From: Ahaetulla prasina
Taxonomy: Eukaryota > Chordata > Lepidosauria > Squamata > Colubridae
NCBI RefSeq assembly: GCF_028640845.1
Contig: NC_080539.1
Location: forward strand, 176,106,736-176,170,735
Length of the DNA: 64,000 nucleotides
Direction of reading: 5' to 3'
Below the pieces are notes generated by a model that was not told the origin of the DNA, searched no databases, and saw nothing but the letters and a program-made list of their open reading frames with translations. Positions 22,165 to 34,520 of the stretch are shown piece after piece (position 1 is the first letter of the stretch; each line of letters opens with the position of its first letter). Position numbers and translations under genes: made by a program.

Positions 22165-23865
22165 GGCCCTCAACACACTAGGGCCTCAGGCCCAGGCACA
22201 TAACCAAGTCTTCATAAGCTTACAAAAGTCCAGAAGGGTATGTAAGGCTGTGTAGACTTAATCATCTTAATCTCTGAAGGGAGAATGTGCCACAGGGCAA
22301 GAACTATGGGAGAGAAGGTATATATCTCCTGGTACCTGCCAGCTGACATTTCTTGGCTGCCAGGACCCATAACATTCCCAACCTGCTGAACTGAATTGGA
22401 CACATAGAGACAACTGAGAGAAGATGGCCCCTTAGGTATTCCAGGCCCAAACTATGAAGAGCTTTAAAGGTGATAACAAGCACCCTGAATTGTACCCAAA
22501 GCACTCTGGCAGCCAGTGCAGGTTACGTAGCAGTGTTTTACATGTGTTGAATATCCAACACCACTTACTGCTAGCGCAGTTGAAACTTCTAAATGCTCTT
22601 CAAGGGCAACCTCATACAGAGCACATTGCAGTGATCCAGATAAGAGATCACAAGGATGTTAGCAACTGTGAGCAAAGCCTCCCAATCCAGAAAATGGGCA
22701 CAACTGGTACATAATCTTAAGGTATACAAAGCCTCTTCTGGCCATGGCTGCCACCTGCTCTTCTAACAGGATCCATGAGTCCAAGAGAAGCTCAGATTGC
22801 ACATTGGATCCATCCAGGATTTATAATGGAAAAACCTTGTCATAAGAAGGTCCAAAACTCCAAACCACTCAGACTTGCTTGGGTTGCATGGAAGGCCTTT
22901 GCACTCCACTTAGGCCCTTCCATCCGCCCAGCGGTGGGACAGGAGATCCACAGCATCACTCAGTCAGCTCCCAACTGAAGAGATAAAACTGGATATCATC
23001 ACTATATTGAAGATACCTCACTTACTTCACCTAGTGGCCTGATATATTAGATAATTAGATATAATAATTAGGATAATTAGAACTGCAGAAAAAACAATTG
23101 CTACCAACCTGCCTTCCATTGAAGACCTGTATACTGCAGAAGTCAAAAAGAGGGCTGTGAAAATATTTACAGACCCCTCACATCCAGGACATAAACTGTT
23201 TCAACTCCTACCCTCAAAATGATGCTATAGAGCACTGCACACCAGAACAACTAGACACAAGAACAGTTTCTTCCCAAACCGCCATCACTCTGCTAAACAA
23301 ATAATTCCCTCAACACTGTCAAACTATTTACTAAGTCTGCACTACTATTAATCTTCTTATCGTTCCCATGACCCATCTCCTTCCACTTATGACTGTAACT
23401 TTGTTGCTTGTATCCTTACGATTTATATTGATATTGGTTATTTCCTGATTGCTTATTTGTACTCTATGACTATCATTAAGTGTTGTACCTTAGAATTCTT
23501 GATGATCTTTTCTTTTATGTACACTGAGAGCATATGCACCAAGACAAATTCCTTGTGTGTCCAATCACACTTGGCCAATAAAAAATTCTATTCTATTCTA
23601 GATGTTAAAAAGAAAAGAAGAGAGAAATGAGCCCTGGTGCACCCAACAAAGTAGGAGCCATGGACTAGATGTCTCCCACCCCCCCACACAACATCAACAC
23701 TGACCACAATCAATCCTGTAGAAAAGAGGAGGAGAACCAGTACAATACAGTCCCATTCATCCCCAACTCTTAAAGCTGTTCATGAGCAATGGTATCAATT
23801 GCTGCTGAGAGGTCAAGAAGAGCAAGGTTTCAACACCTATGGCCAATCCTGTAAATTGCAATCCA
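22165..23865 (-). mobile_element. Old L2 copy, split by a Rex1-like insertion
   Basis: Diverged but alignable to the long L2 at 47769: CTATGAAGAGCTTTAAAGGT matches CATGGAGCGCTTTAAAGGTG and GGCAGCCAGTGCAG matches GGAAGCCAGTGCAG. Homology continues to about 23045 (CCTAGTGGCCTGATATA against CCAACGGCTTCATATAG). It resumes after the Rex1-like insertion at about 23601 with GATGTTAAAAAG and then GCTGCTGAGAGGTCAAGAAG. No ORF survives. Confidence 0.75.
23080..23600 (+). mobile_element. Rex1-like LINE 3' end nested in old L2
   Basis: The coding remnant reads RIIRTAEKTIATNLPSIEDL, RAVKIFTDPSHPGHKLFQLL and a stop, followed by YRALHTRTTRHKNSFFPN in shifting frames. The 3' UTR ends CACACTTGGCCAATAAAAA and three ATTCT units. 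L2 homology flanks it on both sides. Confidence 0.85.
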
Positions 23866-24554
23866 GGTAGGGGAATTCTGCTACCATTCAATCTGAAACT
23901 CCACACTTCTAGACCTCTGCAACCTACTAGAACTTCCTAAAGAACTGCACCCATCATAAACATGCATATCAATTCAGGGATCGGGGGGGGGGGGGAAATA
24001 ATATATTTTTTTTATTTAAAAAAAATCTCTTTAAAAGAAGAAGAGACAGAACTTTTCCATTTATGAGTTGAGTTACTAACTAGTTAAAAATCAGGAAACT
24101 GAGTAGAAATAAATAGGTAATGTTCTCAGTGGATGGAAGTAAGAAGTAGTCTCTCAAGAGACTAGTACTGTTTAACTTATTCATACATTTTCTTGACTTA
24201 ATGATAAGCAGTGAGTTGGCCAAATTTAAATATGATATTAAATTTCAAGTATGATGAAAACTGAAAGTGATCACAAAAGATCTCTTTAAACTGGCTAAGT
24301 AGTCAGAAAGATTTCAGTTTCAAAGCAATCCACATTTGGATTATCATCTTCATAAAGATTGATGTGATCTTTACTATCAGAAAAACATGTTAAACATGGT
24401 GCTATGGTACATAAAGGGCTGTAGCAGGTTGTACATGGAATGCCATTCTTTAGCCTGAAAGGCCATATTCTCCTAGGACAATGAGACTGTCAGCAGCACT
24501 CTGAATATTCCCCATGTTGCAAACTGGATCCAAAGAAGCTTTCTGCTTTTTAAG
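23866..24554. other. Unique sequence with a short poly-G/poly-T block
   Basis: A G-run at about 23982-23994 and T/A runs follow; otherwise nothing is recognised. Confidence 0.45.
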
Positions 24555-24675
24555 GTGTGTGTGTGTGAGAGAGAGAAGGGGGGGAGGGAGGGAGGGAGAG
24601 GAGGGAGGGAGGGAGAGAGGGAGGGAGAGGGAGAGAGGGGGGGAGGAAGGGAGGGAGGGAGGGAGAGAGAGAGAT
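24555..24675. repeat. GA-rich (GGGA/GGAGA) simple repeat
   Basis: A short TG run followed by about 105 bases of purine-only GGGAGGGAGA-type sequence. The apparent open frames are simple-repeat artefacts. Such polypurine mirror tracts can adopt triplex (H-DNA) structure. Confidence 0.85.
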
Positions 24676-25071
24676 CTCAACATCTAACCTTAGGAAATGT
24701 ATCAAAGTTATCCCACAGATTTGTATTTATACCCTGAAACTTTTATTCCTTATAATGTAAAAAAATACCATCTGCATGCTACTGCTTCTCCACTGAGGCT
24801 AAATCTGTGGCATACGCTACGTAATAATGTAAATTTTCCACCAGCTGCTCCCTTAATATAATAACTAGCGATTCCCAGGCCTCAGCATATTCAATGGACC
24901 TGATATAGACTAGAAAGGATTATCATAAAGACGCATTTCAAGAACCAGTGATAATTCTCCCATTTAATTTAATAAGAATAAGTATTATTCAAAGCAGGTA
25001 CTTTTTTTCTGTGTTATTAAATATTTATTTTCTCCTGTCTTTTCCAGACATGCACACAAATTCACCACATA

Positions 25072-25353
25072 CTACACATAACACACACAAACATTACAAG
25101 TTCCTTGGTATTCCACAATCATATGGGAACCACAATGAGGAGGCAAGGAAGATTTTGACACCCACCAGACCTGCCCACCATTTTTCCAGGTGCTGTAAAA
25201 TCTCTGGGAGTTGGGATTGAAACCTCTATACATTGTGAGGAGCTTCCAGGTCTTCATAGCAGTCCTCGTATACTTGTTTGGCCAGTTCACTATATTGGCA
25301 AGATAGCTGATGATAGGCAGAGCATACCTCTTGGTGGATCTTGTTCTTCCCAT
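25072..25353 (-). pseudogene. LINE RT C-terminal scrap, possibly R4/Dong type
   Basis: The minus-strand frame reads YALPIISYLANIVNWPN, TAMKTWKLLTMYRGFNPNSQ and RFYSTWKNGGQ. The block (T)RKLLTMYxxFNPxSxxxRLYxxRKEGG is a conserved C-terminal segment in R4/Dong-type and related LINE proteins. The sequence here is short and decayed. The left half of the open frame, over CA-rich sequence, is not convincing. Confidence 0.4.
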
Positions 25354-26091
25354 TTACAGATCAACAGAATTGGAAGGGACCTTATAGGTTATCTAGACCA
25401 GCCCCCCCACACAAGCAGGAGACCCTATACCATTTCTGACAAATGGCAATCCAATCTCTTATTGAAAGCTTCCAGTGATGAAGCTCTCACAAGTCATGAA
25501 GGCAAGCTGTTCCATCGGTTGATTGTTCTCGCTGTCAGAAAATTTCTCCTTATTTCTAGGTTGAATCTCTCCTTAATCTGTTTCTATCCATTGTCTGGCC
25601 TTCAAGTGCTTTGAAAAATAGCTTGACACACACACCCCTCAGTGGCAGCCCCTCAAATATTGGAACACTGCTATCATGTCTCCCTTGGTCCTTCTCTTCA
25701 CTAGACTTGCCATGCCAAGTACTTGCAACCGTTTATCGTATGTTTTAGCCTCCAGTCCCTTAATCATCTTGGTTGCACTTCTCTGCACTTTTTCTCAAGT
25801 CTCAACACCTTTTTTATAGTGTGGTGACCAAAACTGGATGCGGTATTCTAGGTGTGGTCTTACTAAGGCTTTATAGAGTGGCATTAGTACCTCACTTGAT
25901 CTTGATTGTAATGCAATTACCTCTTGTAATGCAATTTAGGATTGCATTGGCTTTTTTGGCTGCCGCCGCACACTGTTAGCTCATATTTAATTGGTTGTCC
26001 ACTAAGATGCCAAGATTCCTGTCACAATTACTGCTACTAAGCCTGGTTTCACCTAGTCTATATGTGTACTTTTGGTTTTTCTTGCCTAAGT

Positions 26092-26300
26092 TATTTATTT
26101 ATTTATTTATTTATTTATTCAAATTTATATACCGCCCTATCTCCCGAAGGACTCAGGGCGGTGTACAGGCATTTAAAAGACATATAAATACAATATAAAA
26201 CAACTAAAAAACTGATTCTAACAAGCCCGTAAATTTAGAATTAAAATATCAAATAAAACCCAATTTAAAACCAATAATTTAAAATCTAGCTCAGCCCTTT
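26092..26300 (-). mobile_element. L2 LINE 3' fragment nested in CR1
   Basis: TTTA tail units, then TACCGCCCTATCTCCCGAAG and GACTCAGGGCGGTGTACAGG, the L2 3' end also found at 19357 and 47769. Only about 200 bp were copied. Confidence 0.85.
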
Positions 26301-26440
26301 ACTTTACTTTTCTCTACATTGAATTTCGTTTTATTAGATAGGGTTAGTATTTAGTATTTAGTTAGTTAGTATTTAGTTAGTTAGTATTTAGTATTCAAGT
26401 CTGTCAAGATCCATATGGACCTTGAGCCTATCATCTACAG

Positions 26441-26880
26441 CTGTAATGGCGAACCTATGGCACCCATGCCAGAGGTGGCACGCAGAGCCCTCTCTGTGGG
26501 CACGTGCACCATTGTCAGCTGCTCTTCGGGGTTCTGTCATGCACATATGCGCCGGACAGCTGGTCCGGTGCACAAGCGCACCAACCAGCTGTTCTTTTCT
26601 GGGTTCCCTCATGTGTATGCATGCTGGACAGTTGGTCTTTGAAGACCAGCTGGCTGGCACGCATGCGCATGACAGAACCCAGAGGAGAGCAGCTGTTTGG
26701 TGCACATGCGTGCTGGGCCAGCTGTACAGTGCCCATGTGTGTGTCGCAACCCGTAAGAGCAGCTGACCGCTGTGCTCGTGCACATCGGCCAGCTGATCTC
26801 TTCTGGGTTCTGCTGTTCCAGGGCACCCATGCACATGTTCCAGTTTCAGCACTCAGTGCCGAAACGGTTAACCGTCACTG
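26441..26880. mobile_element. hAT-type MITE nested in CR1
   Basis: Starts CTGTAATGGCGAACCTATGG and ends TTAACCGTCACTG. Flanking 8-mers ATCTACAG (26433-26440) and ATCTAGGG (26881-26888) match at six of eight bases with TA at the centre. Same family as 37128-37787. The interior is built of imperfect repeats containing CAGCTG and CATGCGC, which creates overlapping open frames on both strands that are not genes. Confidence 0.78.
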
Positions 26881-26945
26881 ATCTAGGGTGTTAGCTATTC
26901 CTGCCACCTTAGTATCATCTGCAAATTTGGCCTGTCTTATCCTTT

Positions 26946-27439
26946 TGTGGTATTTGGATGTTGCTAACAGCCAGAATTTATATACCATCTGGAAAAAGGG
27001 CAGGCAGGTTCTGGTGGATGTCAAAGCTATTGTCCTGGATGAAACTCACAGCATCCAGGAGTAAAATGCCACCCAAGGTGAACTGTTGAGCAACATGGAA
27101 AGAGATCAAGCAGAGGAAGCACTATGGCAAGACAAGACTCCACCTGGGATTACCATCAAAAGGTATCTGACAAGGCAGACATTAGGAAATCCCACCATTA
27201 GCTGGAAAGGACTGGACTAAAAGACAGCACTGAGCAGCACTGAGATAGTGATCATAGCAGCACTAAGCATCAGATCCATAGAAGCATAGAAAGGACCCAA
27301 GGTGTAGACTATGCAGGGTTTTCAGAGACAGTCCAACACACAGTTGCAGTGGCAGGTTCCCACAGTGAATGGGAACCTGGAACATTTTGAGTTTTCCCTT
27401 TATAGAAGAGTCAAAATATTCTCAGTATTTGGACTTTTG
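26946..27439. other. Unique sequence, nothing recognised
   Basis: No known repeat or coding segment recognised. Confidence 0.4.
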
Positions 27440-28213
27440 ATAGATTTATTTTTATTTATTTATTTTTTTGTCACACAGTATATATAAGCATAAGCATGAA
27501 ATAATTATACAATATATAAGCATATAGATAAATATGAGTATGTAATAACTATATTCATTGGATATAACGAAGGAAAACAATAGGACAGGAACAGTAGGCA
27601 CGTTTGTGCTCTTATTGCACGCCCCTTAGGAATGGGGTGAGGTCAATAGTAGACAGTTTTTGGTTGAAGCTTTTGGGATTTTGGGAAGAGACCACAGAAT
27701 CAGCTTGTGTATTCCAAGCATTAACAACTCTGTTACTGAAGTCATATTTTCTGCAATCAAGATTGGAGTGGTTAATATTAAGCTTAAATCTATTGTGTGC
27801 TCGTGTATTGTTGCGATTGAAGCTGAAGTAGTCTTTGACAGGAAGGACATTGTAATAGATAATTCTATGAGTTAAACTCAGGTCATGTCAAAGGTGGCGT
27901 AGTTCTAAATTTTCTAAACCCAGGATTTCAAGTCTGGTGGCATAAGGTATTTTGTTGTATTCAGAGGAGTGGAGAACTCTTCTTGTAAAATATTTCTGGA
28001 CACGTTCAATTGTATTGATGTCAGAAATGTGGTATGGGTTCCAAACAGTCGAGCTGTATTCAAGAATTGCTCTAACAAATGTTTTATATGCTCCGGTTAG
28101 TCGTGTAGTGTTTTTGGAGAAGAAGCTGCGCAAGATTAGGTTTACAACTTTTAAGGCCTTTTTGCGATGTAGTTACAGTGGGCTTTGGCACTTAGATCAT
28201 TTGATATGAAAAT
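27440..28213 (-). mobile_element. 5'-truncated family A LINE
   Basis: The TTTATTTATTT tail and GTCACACAGTATATATAAGC lead into the shared 3' UTR (GTAGGCACGTTTGTGCTCTT) and a coding remnant with LTGAYKTFVRAILEYSSTVW, SDINTIERVQKYFTRRVL and TRLEILGLENLELR. It stops within the coding region at about 28213. Confidence 0.85.
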
Positions 28214-30767
28214 GGTGAAGATGGCTGCTCAAAGATTTGTAAACCATTTCTATTTGTTTGACCCATCTGATTACAGAACCCTTAAAGAGGCAAAATAAAA
28301 ATCTGTACTTCCTACCAATTTTATAAATGTTTTATAGGTGAAACAGGATGATTCAAGATGTTCTGGAATCTCTTTTTTCTTAGAAAAAAATAGACATCTG
28401 TTGCATGCTCTAATTATAGTATGTCCTCAGTCATTGTGCAAGGTTCTCATGAAACCAGATTTTTCCATTATGATTCTGCATTGTTTGTTCTAGGAATATA
28501 ATGCTTTATGCAAACAAACACTGCAATAATGATCACTACACCAATACTAATAGTCTACTGATGGTTTTGTTTCCTAAATATTTGTAAACTCAAGAATATT
28601 TCCCATGCAAAAATTTCATGACAGTTGTCATATTTGTGAACACTTTCCCCACATTCTTCATAGAATTAAATCTATATCAACTTTAGGTATAAATGTCTGA
28701 ATCCTTACCAGGCTGAATTGCAGTTGACCTCTAGTGTTTTCTAAATAGACTAGAATCCAGCTTGCATAATCCACCAGCTAATATAGGCATTAGTAATGCC
28801 AAGTAGGAATTATGAGAATTAAAGTCCAATACATATGGGGGTTATCAAATTGAAGAAAACTTGCTTAGTGTATCCTACAGTGCATCTCTGATATTAATGT
28901 TTATAAGATTCATTAATATCCATTGCTACAAAAACATCAGTAACAAAAGGAGAAAAAAAAAGATAATTGCATGTATAATAGTCTATTAAATCTACTCCAC
29001 CAATCAGATTTCTGCCTCTGGTCTTGTTCAAAGTAAAGTTTTTACTCCATCGGTTGTTTGCAGAATGCTACATATATACCAGTACTTAATCTACCCAATC
29101 ACAAAAGTCTTCAACAACACTCCTCCGACAAAATCGCAGCTTCAGCCACTTGTAGTAATAAATCCCAAAAAGTGTGCATGAAAATGCATATCTCTTCGAA
29201 GGATTAATGTTTTGCTATTAACTGCTCTTATCCTAGACTAAGACTTTAAGAGTGCTGTTTTAAGGGCCAGATCATAAACACCTTAGAAATATATTGTGAC
29301 AGAATATATCAGCGGCTAAAATAATCTTCAGTGCAGTGGTAAAAATAAAAATAAAAATACATACTAGCCACCAGAATAAAACAAGGTTATATTATTCAAA
29401 GTAATTCTACATCCATAGCAAATTGGGGTAGTGTAAAGGCCTTATAAATTGCAGAGTCTTATTTACTTCCAGCTACAATTACATTTATGACCGATAAAAG
29501 TCCCAAAGTGCAAACTTTGAAATCCCTCTTGCTAAATTTTTGGGAGATGCAAAATATAATATGAATTTTTCTAATATGTATTTCTCCCCAGACAATATTT
29601 TACCACATTATTGGGTAGAGTGATACAAAGTAGGCCGGCTTTGTGCTCCAATTTATTTTTCTTTTCGTTTATTTACAATAAAATATTTATATTATCTTGG
29701 GTTTTTTGAAGTCTAGTCATAAGTAGGGGCAAGCTTTGCTACTATCCTAGTTACTTGGAATATAACTGGATCCCATACCTTCATCTGCAGCTTAAAGATT
29801 TTTTACTGAAAAGAAATATTTGCATGTTAAAAGTAGGCTTAACCTACACATTAAATACAGTGTACATCTATAATGGCACAGTATCTGCATTACAGCATCA
29901 AATATATATACAAGCATAATTACTGGTGCCTGGATCCAGGTTATGACATTGAAAAAGTCATTAGTTATTTATGGTTGGATAATACCTCATAGCAGCCACT
30001 AAAAGGGAAGCAACTTCACTAAGTATCACTATACATGATACTTAAGGTTCCTCTGTTCCAAGAAGTAGCAATCAATGAATAATTTGTGTAACTAATAGCC
30101 CAGTCCCACAGATATTTGTCTAAAATAAGGGCTATCGTGTTTAATAGTTCTTGTTCTCAGATAAGAATTGTATATGAAAAGACTTTCATCTACAAATTTT
30201 GAAGCCTAAAAGGTAACAGTCATTCTAAAATACCAAAAAGATCAAAGTATTAAAAAAAATTGAATCTACTCACAAAGTCCTGAAATATAGATTAAATCTA
30301 AAAATTGGCACTAACTGATTTTAATAAGGAATCAAGATCAAGGATGAAAATAACAAACCAGCTATCATGAATCTATGTTTCCACACAAACGTCTAAAATC
30401 TGTAGACTTAAACTTTTCCATATATTTGTTTGTCAGGTAAAAGAAACTAACTACATTGTCAGGTAAAAATGTTTGAGATAAACTTGAATTAAAAACAGAG
30501 CAGCTATCTTTGGAGTTGCATTCTAGAGTAGCCTCTCCTATTATGTTTTGCAAGGCTGATAGAAGTTCTATAGAAGAAAGACAATGCATCAGCTGGATAG
30601 ATGAGATCAAAGGATTCAACATGCAAAGAATATTTCTGGAAGAGTGATGGGTTACTTCTAAAAAGTGTAACAAGGCAACAAGCATTTATTTGAGCAGTCA
30701 CCTGGTACCAAACCTAATTCAGTGACATCATAGTACATCTAAAATATAAATATAAAAATATAAAAAA
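28214..30767. other. Unique sequence, about 2.5 kb
   Basis: AT-rich with no transposon or exon recognised. The short open frames at 30365-30902 lack any domain. Confidence 0.45.
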
Positions 30768-31212
30768 AGATGCTAAGACTTTGGAAAGAGTGCAGAGAAG
30801 AGCAACAAAGATTATTAGGGGACTGGAGGCTAGAGCATATGAAGAATGGTTGCAAGAATTGGGTATATCTACTTTAATGAAAAGAAGGACTAGGGCTGAC
30901 ATGATAGCAATGTTCTAATATCTATGAGGAAGGAAGGAATACGCAAGGAAGAGAGGGTCAAGCTATTCTCCAAAACACCTGAAAGTAAGCAATAGATGGA
31001 AACTAATCAAAGACAGAACCACTCTAGAACTAAGGAGAAATTTCTTGACTGTGAGAACAGTTAATCAGTGGAACAATTTACCTTCAGAAGTTGTAGGTGC
31101 TCCAATACTGAAGGTTTTTAAGAAAAGATTGGACAACCATTTGTCTGAAATGGTATAGAGTCTCCTGCATGATCAAGGGGTTGGATTAGAAGACCTCCAA
31201 GGTCCCTTCCAG
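30768..31212 (+). mobile_element. CR1 LINE 3' end
   Basis: Reads GAAGAGCAACAAAGATTATT, GTGGAACAATTTACCTTCAG, GGTTGGATTAGAAGACCTCC and AAGGTCCCTTCCAGCCCTGT, ending in TTATTCTGTTA, the typical CR1 3' terminus. It is the remnant of the C-terminal coding end plus the 3' UTR. Heavily 5' truncated. Confidence 0.85.
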
Positions 31213-32171
31213 CCCTGTTATTCTGTTAATTAAAATGATAAAAGCTTTTCTCCCAGATTTATATTGCTCTGGAATAGAGATGGGAAGCTGTCCATCTGAA
31301 TGCTTCCCAAAAGAAAAAAACAATCTTCTTTTCATTAAAAAAAAAACTAATCTTGGAGAATGCTTGCAGTATTATTCAGGGAATAATGGGCATTACATAG
31401 CACAATATTATACAAGTAGGATGGTATTATGCCCAGGTGGCAGATGAAGCCTGCAATGGAGAACATTAATACAGGCAATAAAATGACAGTTATACCAGTA
31501 AATTCACAAAGAAACAGAGAGCAAATATTCTTAGAATTAAGCCCCTTGTGACGTTCCCTCTGATAAATGTGAAAGTATCTGTTTTGTATTATCTTTAATC
31601 ACAGCCAAAAAAATATCAATAAAAAGAATTTTTAAGGTGAGAAAAAAATCCGAGAAATTTCCCTTTTTGAACTCATGTTATTTTTTCCCACATCTGAATT
31701 CTTTTCAACTTCTAAGAAGTCTCTTCAGATATTGTGAAATGTTACCAAATTATTATTAATCTGACACTTTGCCATCTCTATAAAATAGGATGGGATTTCC
31801 TTTTTATAAATATATGTCCTAGGGATATAGGATTTTTTTAAAAATTGTGACTTTTTTTTAAGATGTAGAGAGAGAAATAAGTCTTGTTTTAATATAAAAC
31901 CCACTCTACACTAGCTCTCTCCTACAAGCACAATTACAGTGAATTTCACTTGTTCTCTCTCCCTTGGGCTTTTGCATATATCGAATGGAATTAAAGGTGT
32001 TCTTTTAGGTGCCTCCAAGAATCCCAGAATTCTTGCTAGAGTTCCATTAGTCTGATTCTTCTTAGAACTTAGAATAACTTTGTCACTTTGAATGTACACA
32101 TTAGAATGAAATTTCATTGCATACAGCTCTCATAGGATCACTATCTCCAATATACACTACATAAACATGAC
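31213..32171. other. Unique sequence, nothing recognised
   Basis: AT-rich with poly-A and poly-T runs. No gene or repeat family recognised. Confidence 0.45.

Positions 32172-32227
<56 letters not shown>
32172..32227. repeat. (GATA)n microsatellite
   Basis: About 14 uninterrupted AGAT units. It may be the 3' tail of the adjacent LINE-like fragment. Confidence 0.9.
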
Positions 32228-32470
32228 ACAAAATTATACATAAACCCACATATATTATATGACACAGAAAAACAGCACAGTCTAGTTTGGATATATACAT
32301 GTACATGGCGAGAGAAACAAATCTCATGAGTTTACCAGACAGATGGCATGGGGAACAAAGCTGTTACAGAATCTGGTAGTCTGGCTAGAAATACTTCAAA
32401 ATCTTCTCCCAGAGGGGAGCAACAGAAACAGACTGTAAAGTGGGTGTGTGGGGTACCTAACAATGCTTGG
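32228..32470 (-). mobile_element. Possible old LINE 3' fragment with GATA tail
   Basis: GGGAACAAAGCTGTTACAGA, CTTCTCCCAGAGGGGAGCAA and CAGACTGTAAAGTGGGTGTG resemble segments near the 3' end of Rex1-like LINEs. The layout (microsatellite, then AT-rich 3' UTR, then this block) parallels the AGAAT-tailed copies on the minus strand. No protein motif is legible, so the assignment is tentative. Confidence 0.35.
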
Positions 32471-33430
32471 ACTAATGGAACTCAATCTTCACATTTCTGA
32501 TAGTCCCCTCTATTCCAATCATAATTTGCTCCCTGATATGGATACGCTGCTACTGCTTACATAGTCTCTGCCGTTAAGCAATCAGTCTAGTAAATTTAAA
32601 TGTATTTTAATAGATGAGTATTAAGAAACTTCTATAGAAATACCATTTTTATCACCTGAAGAATGTGTGGTATAACTAGCAGCTGAAATAAAGAAAAATT
32701 ACATATTATTGGAAGGAAAGTCATTTCAATCCCTTGTTATTATCCCATCTAAGAGCCACTGAAGTGAGAAATATGTTATTTTAATGTTTTGCCTTTTTGA
32801 AATGTAAGGTTGCCAGTTCAGGTTGGTCTCCATCTCTTTTCTAAAACTTTTTCAGGGATGCAGAATATGTGAGCTGCATAATGACATCTTCCTCAATTGT
32901 ATGTAGCCCATAGTGTCCCTACCCCTCAGGGTTGTTACTAAACTATACTGTTTTATGTGTTGGAAGAGAAGCATTATACATGAAATGTAATCACCTCAAA
33001 TCCTGTAAATTAAATTAATTTAAAATTAAATTATTTAAATCAAATGTAATAATTATCCTACCTTTGTCAACATCATTGTCTTTATTCACCCACTTTTTAG
33101 ATTGTAATCCTCAGCGAAAAGAATTTACCAGTATCCATAATTTTTTCAGATGATTATTTTGCCAATCTAAGCCTATGAGATTTAGTTTTAGTAACGAAAC
33201 TGATAAGAAATAAACTTGAACCACTGCATGAACATAATTCCCGTACAACCTACAGTGGTAGTCCTCAAAGAATCATTTTGAAACTCTTGGTGTCAAGATA
33301 GTTTCAGGCAAATATTCCTTCTGACTTGAGATTTCTTTAATATTTAGTATGCATTTAATCTGAAGTTAAATGAAAATTTGGGAATAAATATAATAAAAAA
33401 TATGTGTGTGCATATACACACACATATAAA
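32471..33430. other. Unique sequence, nothing recognised
   Basis: No recognised feature. A short CA/TG-rich stretch lies at about 33403-33425. Confidence 0.45.
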
Positions 33431-33618
33431 TGTAGGTCTTTGGTTATTCGGGTTTTCTCCCGCGTAAAATTGGAAGTGTCTTGGCAATGTTTCGACGAAG
33501 TCTCATTTGTCATCTTCAGGCTGGTGTTTACAGCTTCGTGCTTCTAGGAGCAATGTGTGATCGCAGCTGTTTCTTCCTTTTAACTGCTAGTGGGGGTTTG
33601 AACTGATTGGTTGGGAGC
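33431..33618. repeat. Penelope left terminal inverted repeat
   Basis: Begins TGTAGGTCTTTGGTTATTCG and runs to GATTGGTTGGGAGC. Its reverse complement is found at 35673-35860. Confidence 0.9.
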
Positions 33619-33639
33619 ACCAACATTCTCTGCACCAGC

Positions 33640-34520
33640 AAACCACCCAAAAGCAACTTACCCAAAGAGGAACAGACAGCACTACTTAACCTGAAAGAAG
33701 ACACCAGCATAATAATCCTACCAGCAGACAAGGGCAACGCCACGGTGGTTATGAACACATCTGACTACCAAACCAAATTAACCAACCTATTCCAAGACTC
33801 CACATAAAAACTCCTAAATACAGACCGCACCACCTACCTAGAAAAAAACCACTAGATCCAAAATAAAAGCCTCCCCCATCAGCGAAGAAATCCAGCAAAG
33901 AATCATTCCCAGAGAGAAATCATCCAGACGCCCTAAGCTCTATGGTCTCCCCAAGATACACAAAGAAGGAATCCCACTTAGACCCATAGTCAGCTCCATA
34001 GGCTCACCTCTACAAAACCTAGCCAAATTTCTCGCCAAACAACTACAGTCCTATGCAGAATTCACCACCTCACACGTAAAAAATTCATTCCAGTTCATAG
34101 AGATCATAAAGAAACAAAACTTACAGCCCAGCGATCTACTAAGTGCCAATCAAAGAAGCCTTAACAGCCATCCAAAACAAATATAATCCCCCCCAAGCAC
34201 ATCCTAGACCTGACCAATCACTGCCTATCCAACACATACTTCATCTATAACGGACAAAAATACAAACAAACAGAAGGAGCACCCATGGGATCATCCCTCT
34301 CCCCTGTCATTGAAAACCTCTACATGGAACACTTTGAAACCCAAGCTCTAGAAAAATCTGACCACAAACCCAAACCCAAACTCTGGCTCAAATATGTAGA
34401 CGACACCTTCCATAATCTGGCCACACAGGAAAGAAAAACTGGACAACTTCCTCATACACCTCAACAGCCTACACCCCAAAATACAATTCACCATGGAAAC
34501 AGAAGCTAACAACCAACTTC
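33640..34520 (+). pseudogene. Penelope-type reverse transcriptase remnant
   Basis: The segment IIILPADKGNATVVMN at about 33710-33757 is the conserved first RT block of Penelope elements. LYGLPKIHKEGIPLRPIVSS follows at about 33935, with LAKFLAKQLQ after it. GSSLSPVIENLYMEHFE lies at about 34287, and the catalytic YVDDTF at 34393-34410. Frames shift between the blocks (stops near 33807, and frame changes near 34140 and 34420). It is non-functional as it stands, although the catalytic aspartates are retained. Confidence 0.85.

Larger units (their letters stand above)
25357..26945 (-). mobile_element. CR1 LINE, 3' portion, with nested L2 fragment and MITE
   Basis: The left edge AGAATTGGAAGGGACCTTAT is the complement of the conserved CR1 3' region. 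It continues with CCTCAAATATTGGAACACTG, TTATAGTGTGGTGACCAAAA and GGTTTCACCTAGTCTATATG in the order of amniote CR1. An L2 3' fragment (about 26092-26300) and a MITE (26441-26880) interrupt it. CR1 sequence resumes after each (TCTACATTGAATTTCGTTTT, then GTGTTAGCTATTCCTGCCAC). The ORF is decayed throughout. Confidence 0.85.

Noticed and set aside
26388..26881. Several overlapping open frames up to 154 codons on both strands
   Set aside because: All fall in the 26441-26880 MITE, which has low stop-codon density because of its repeats.
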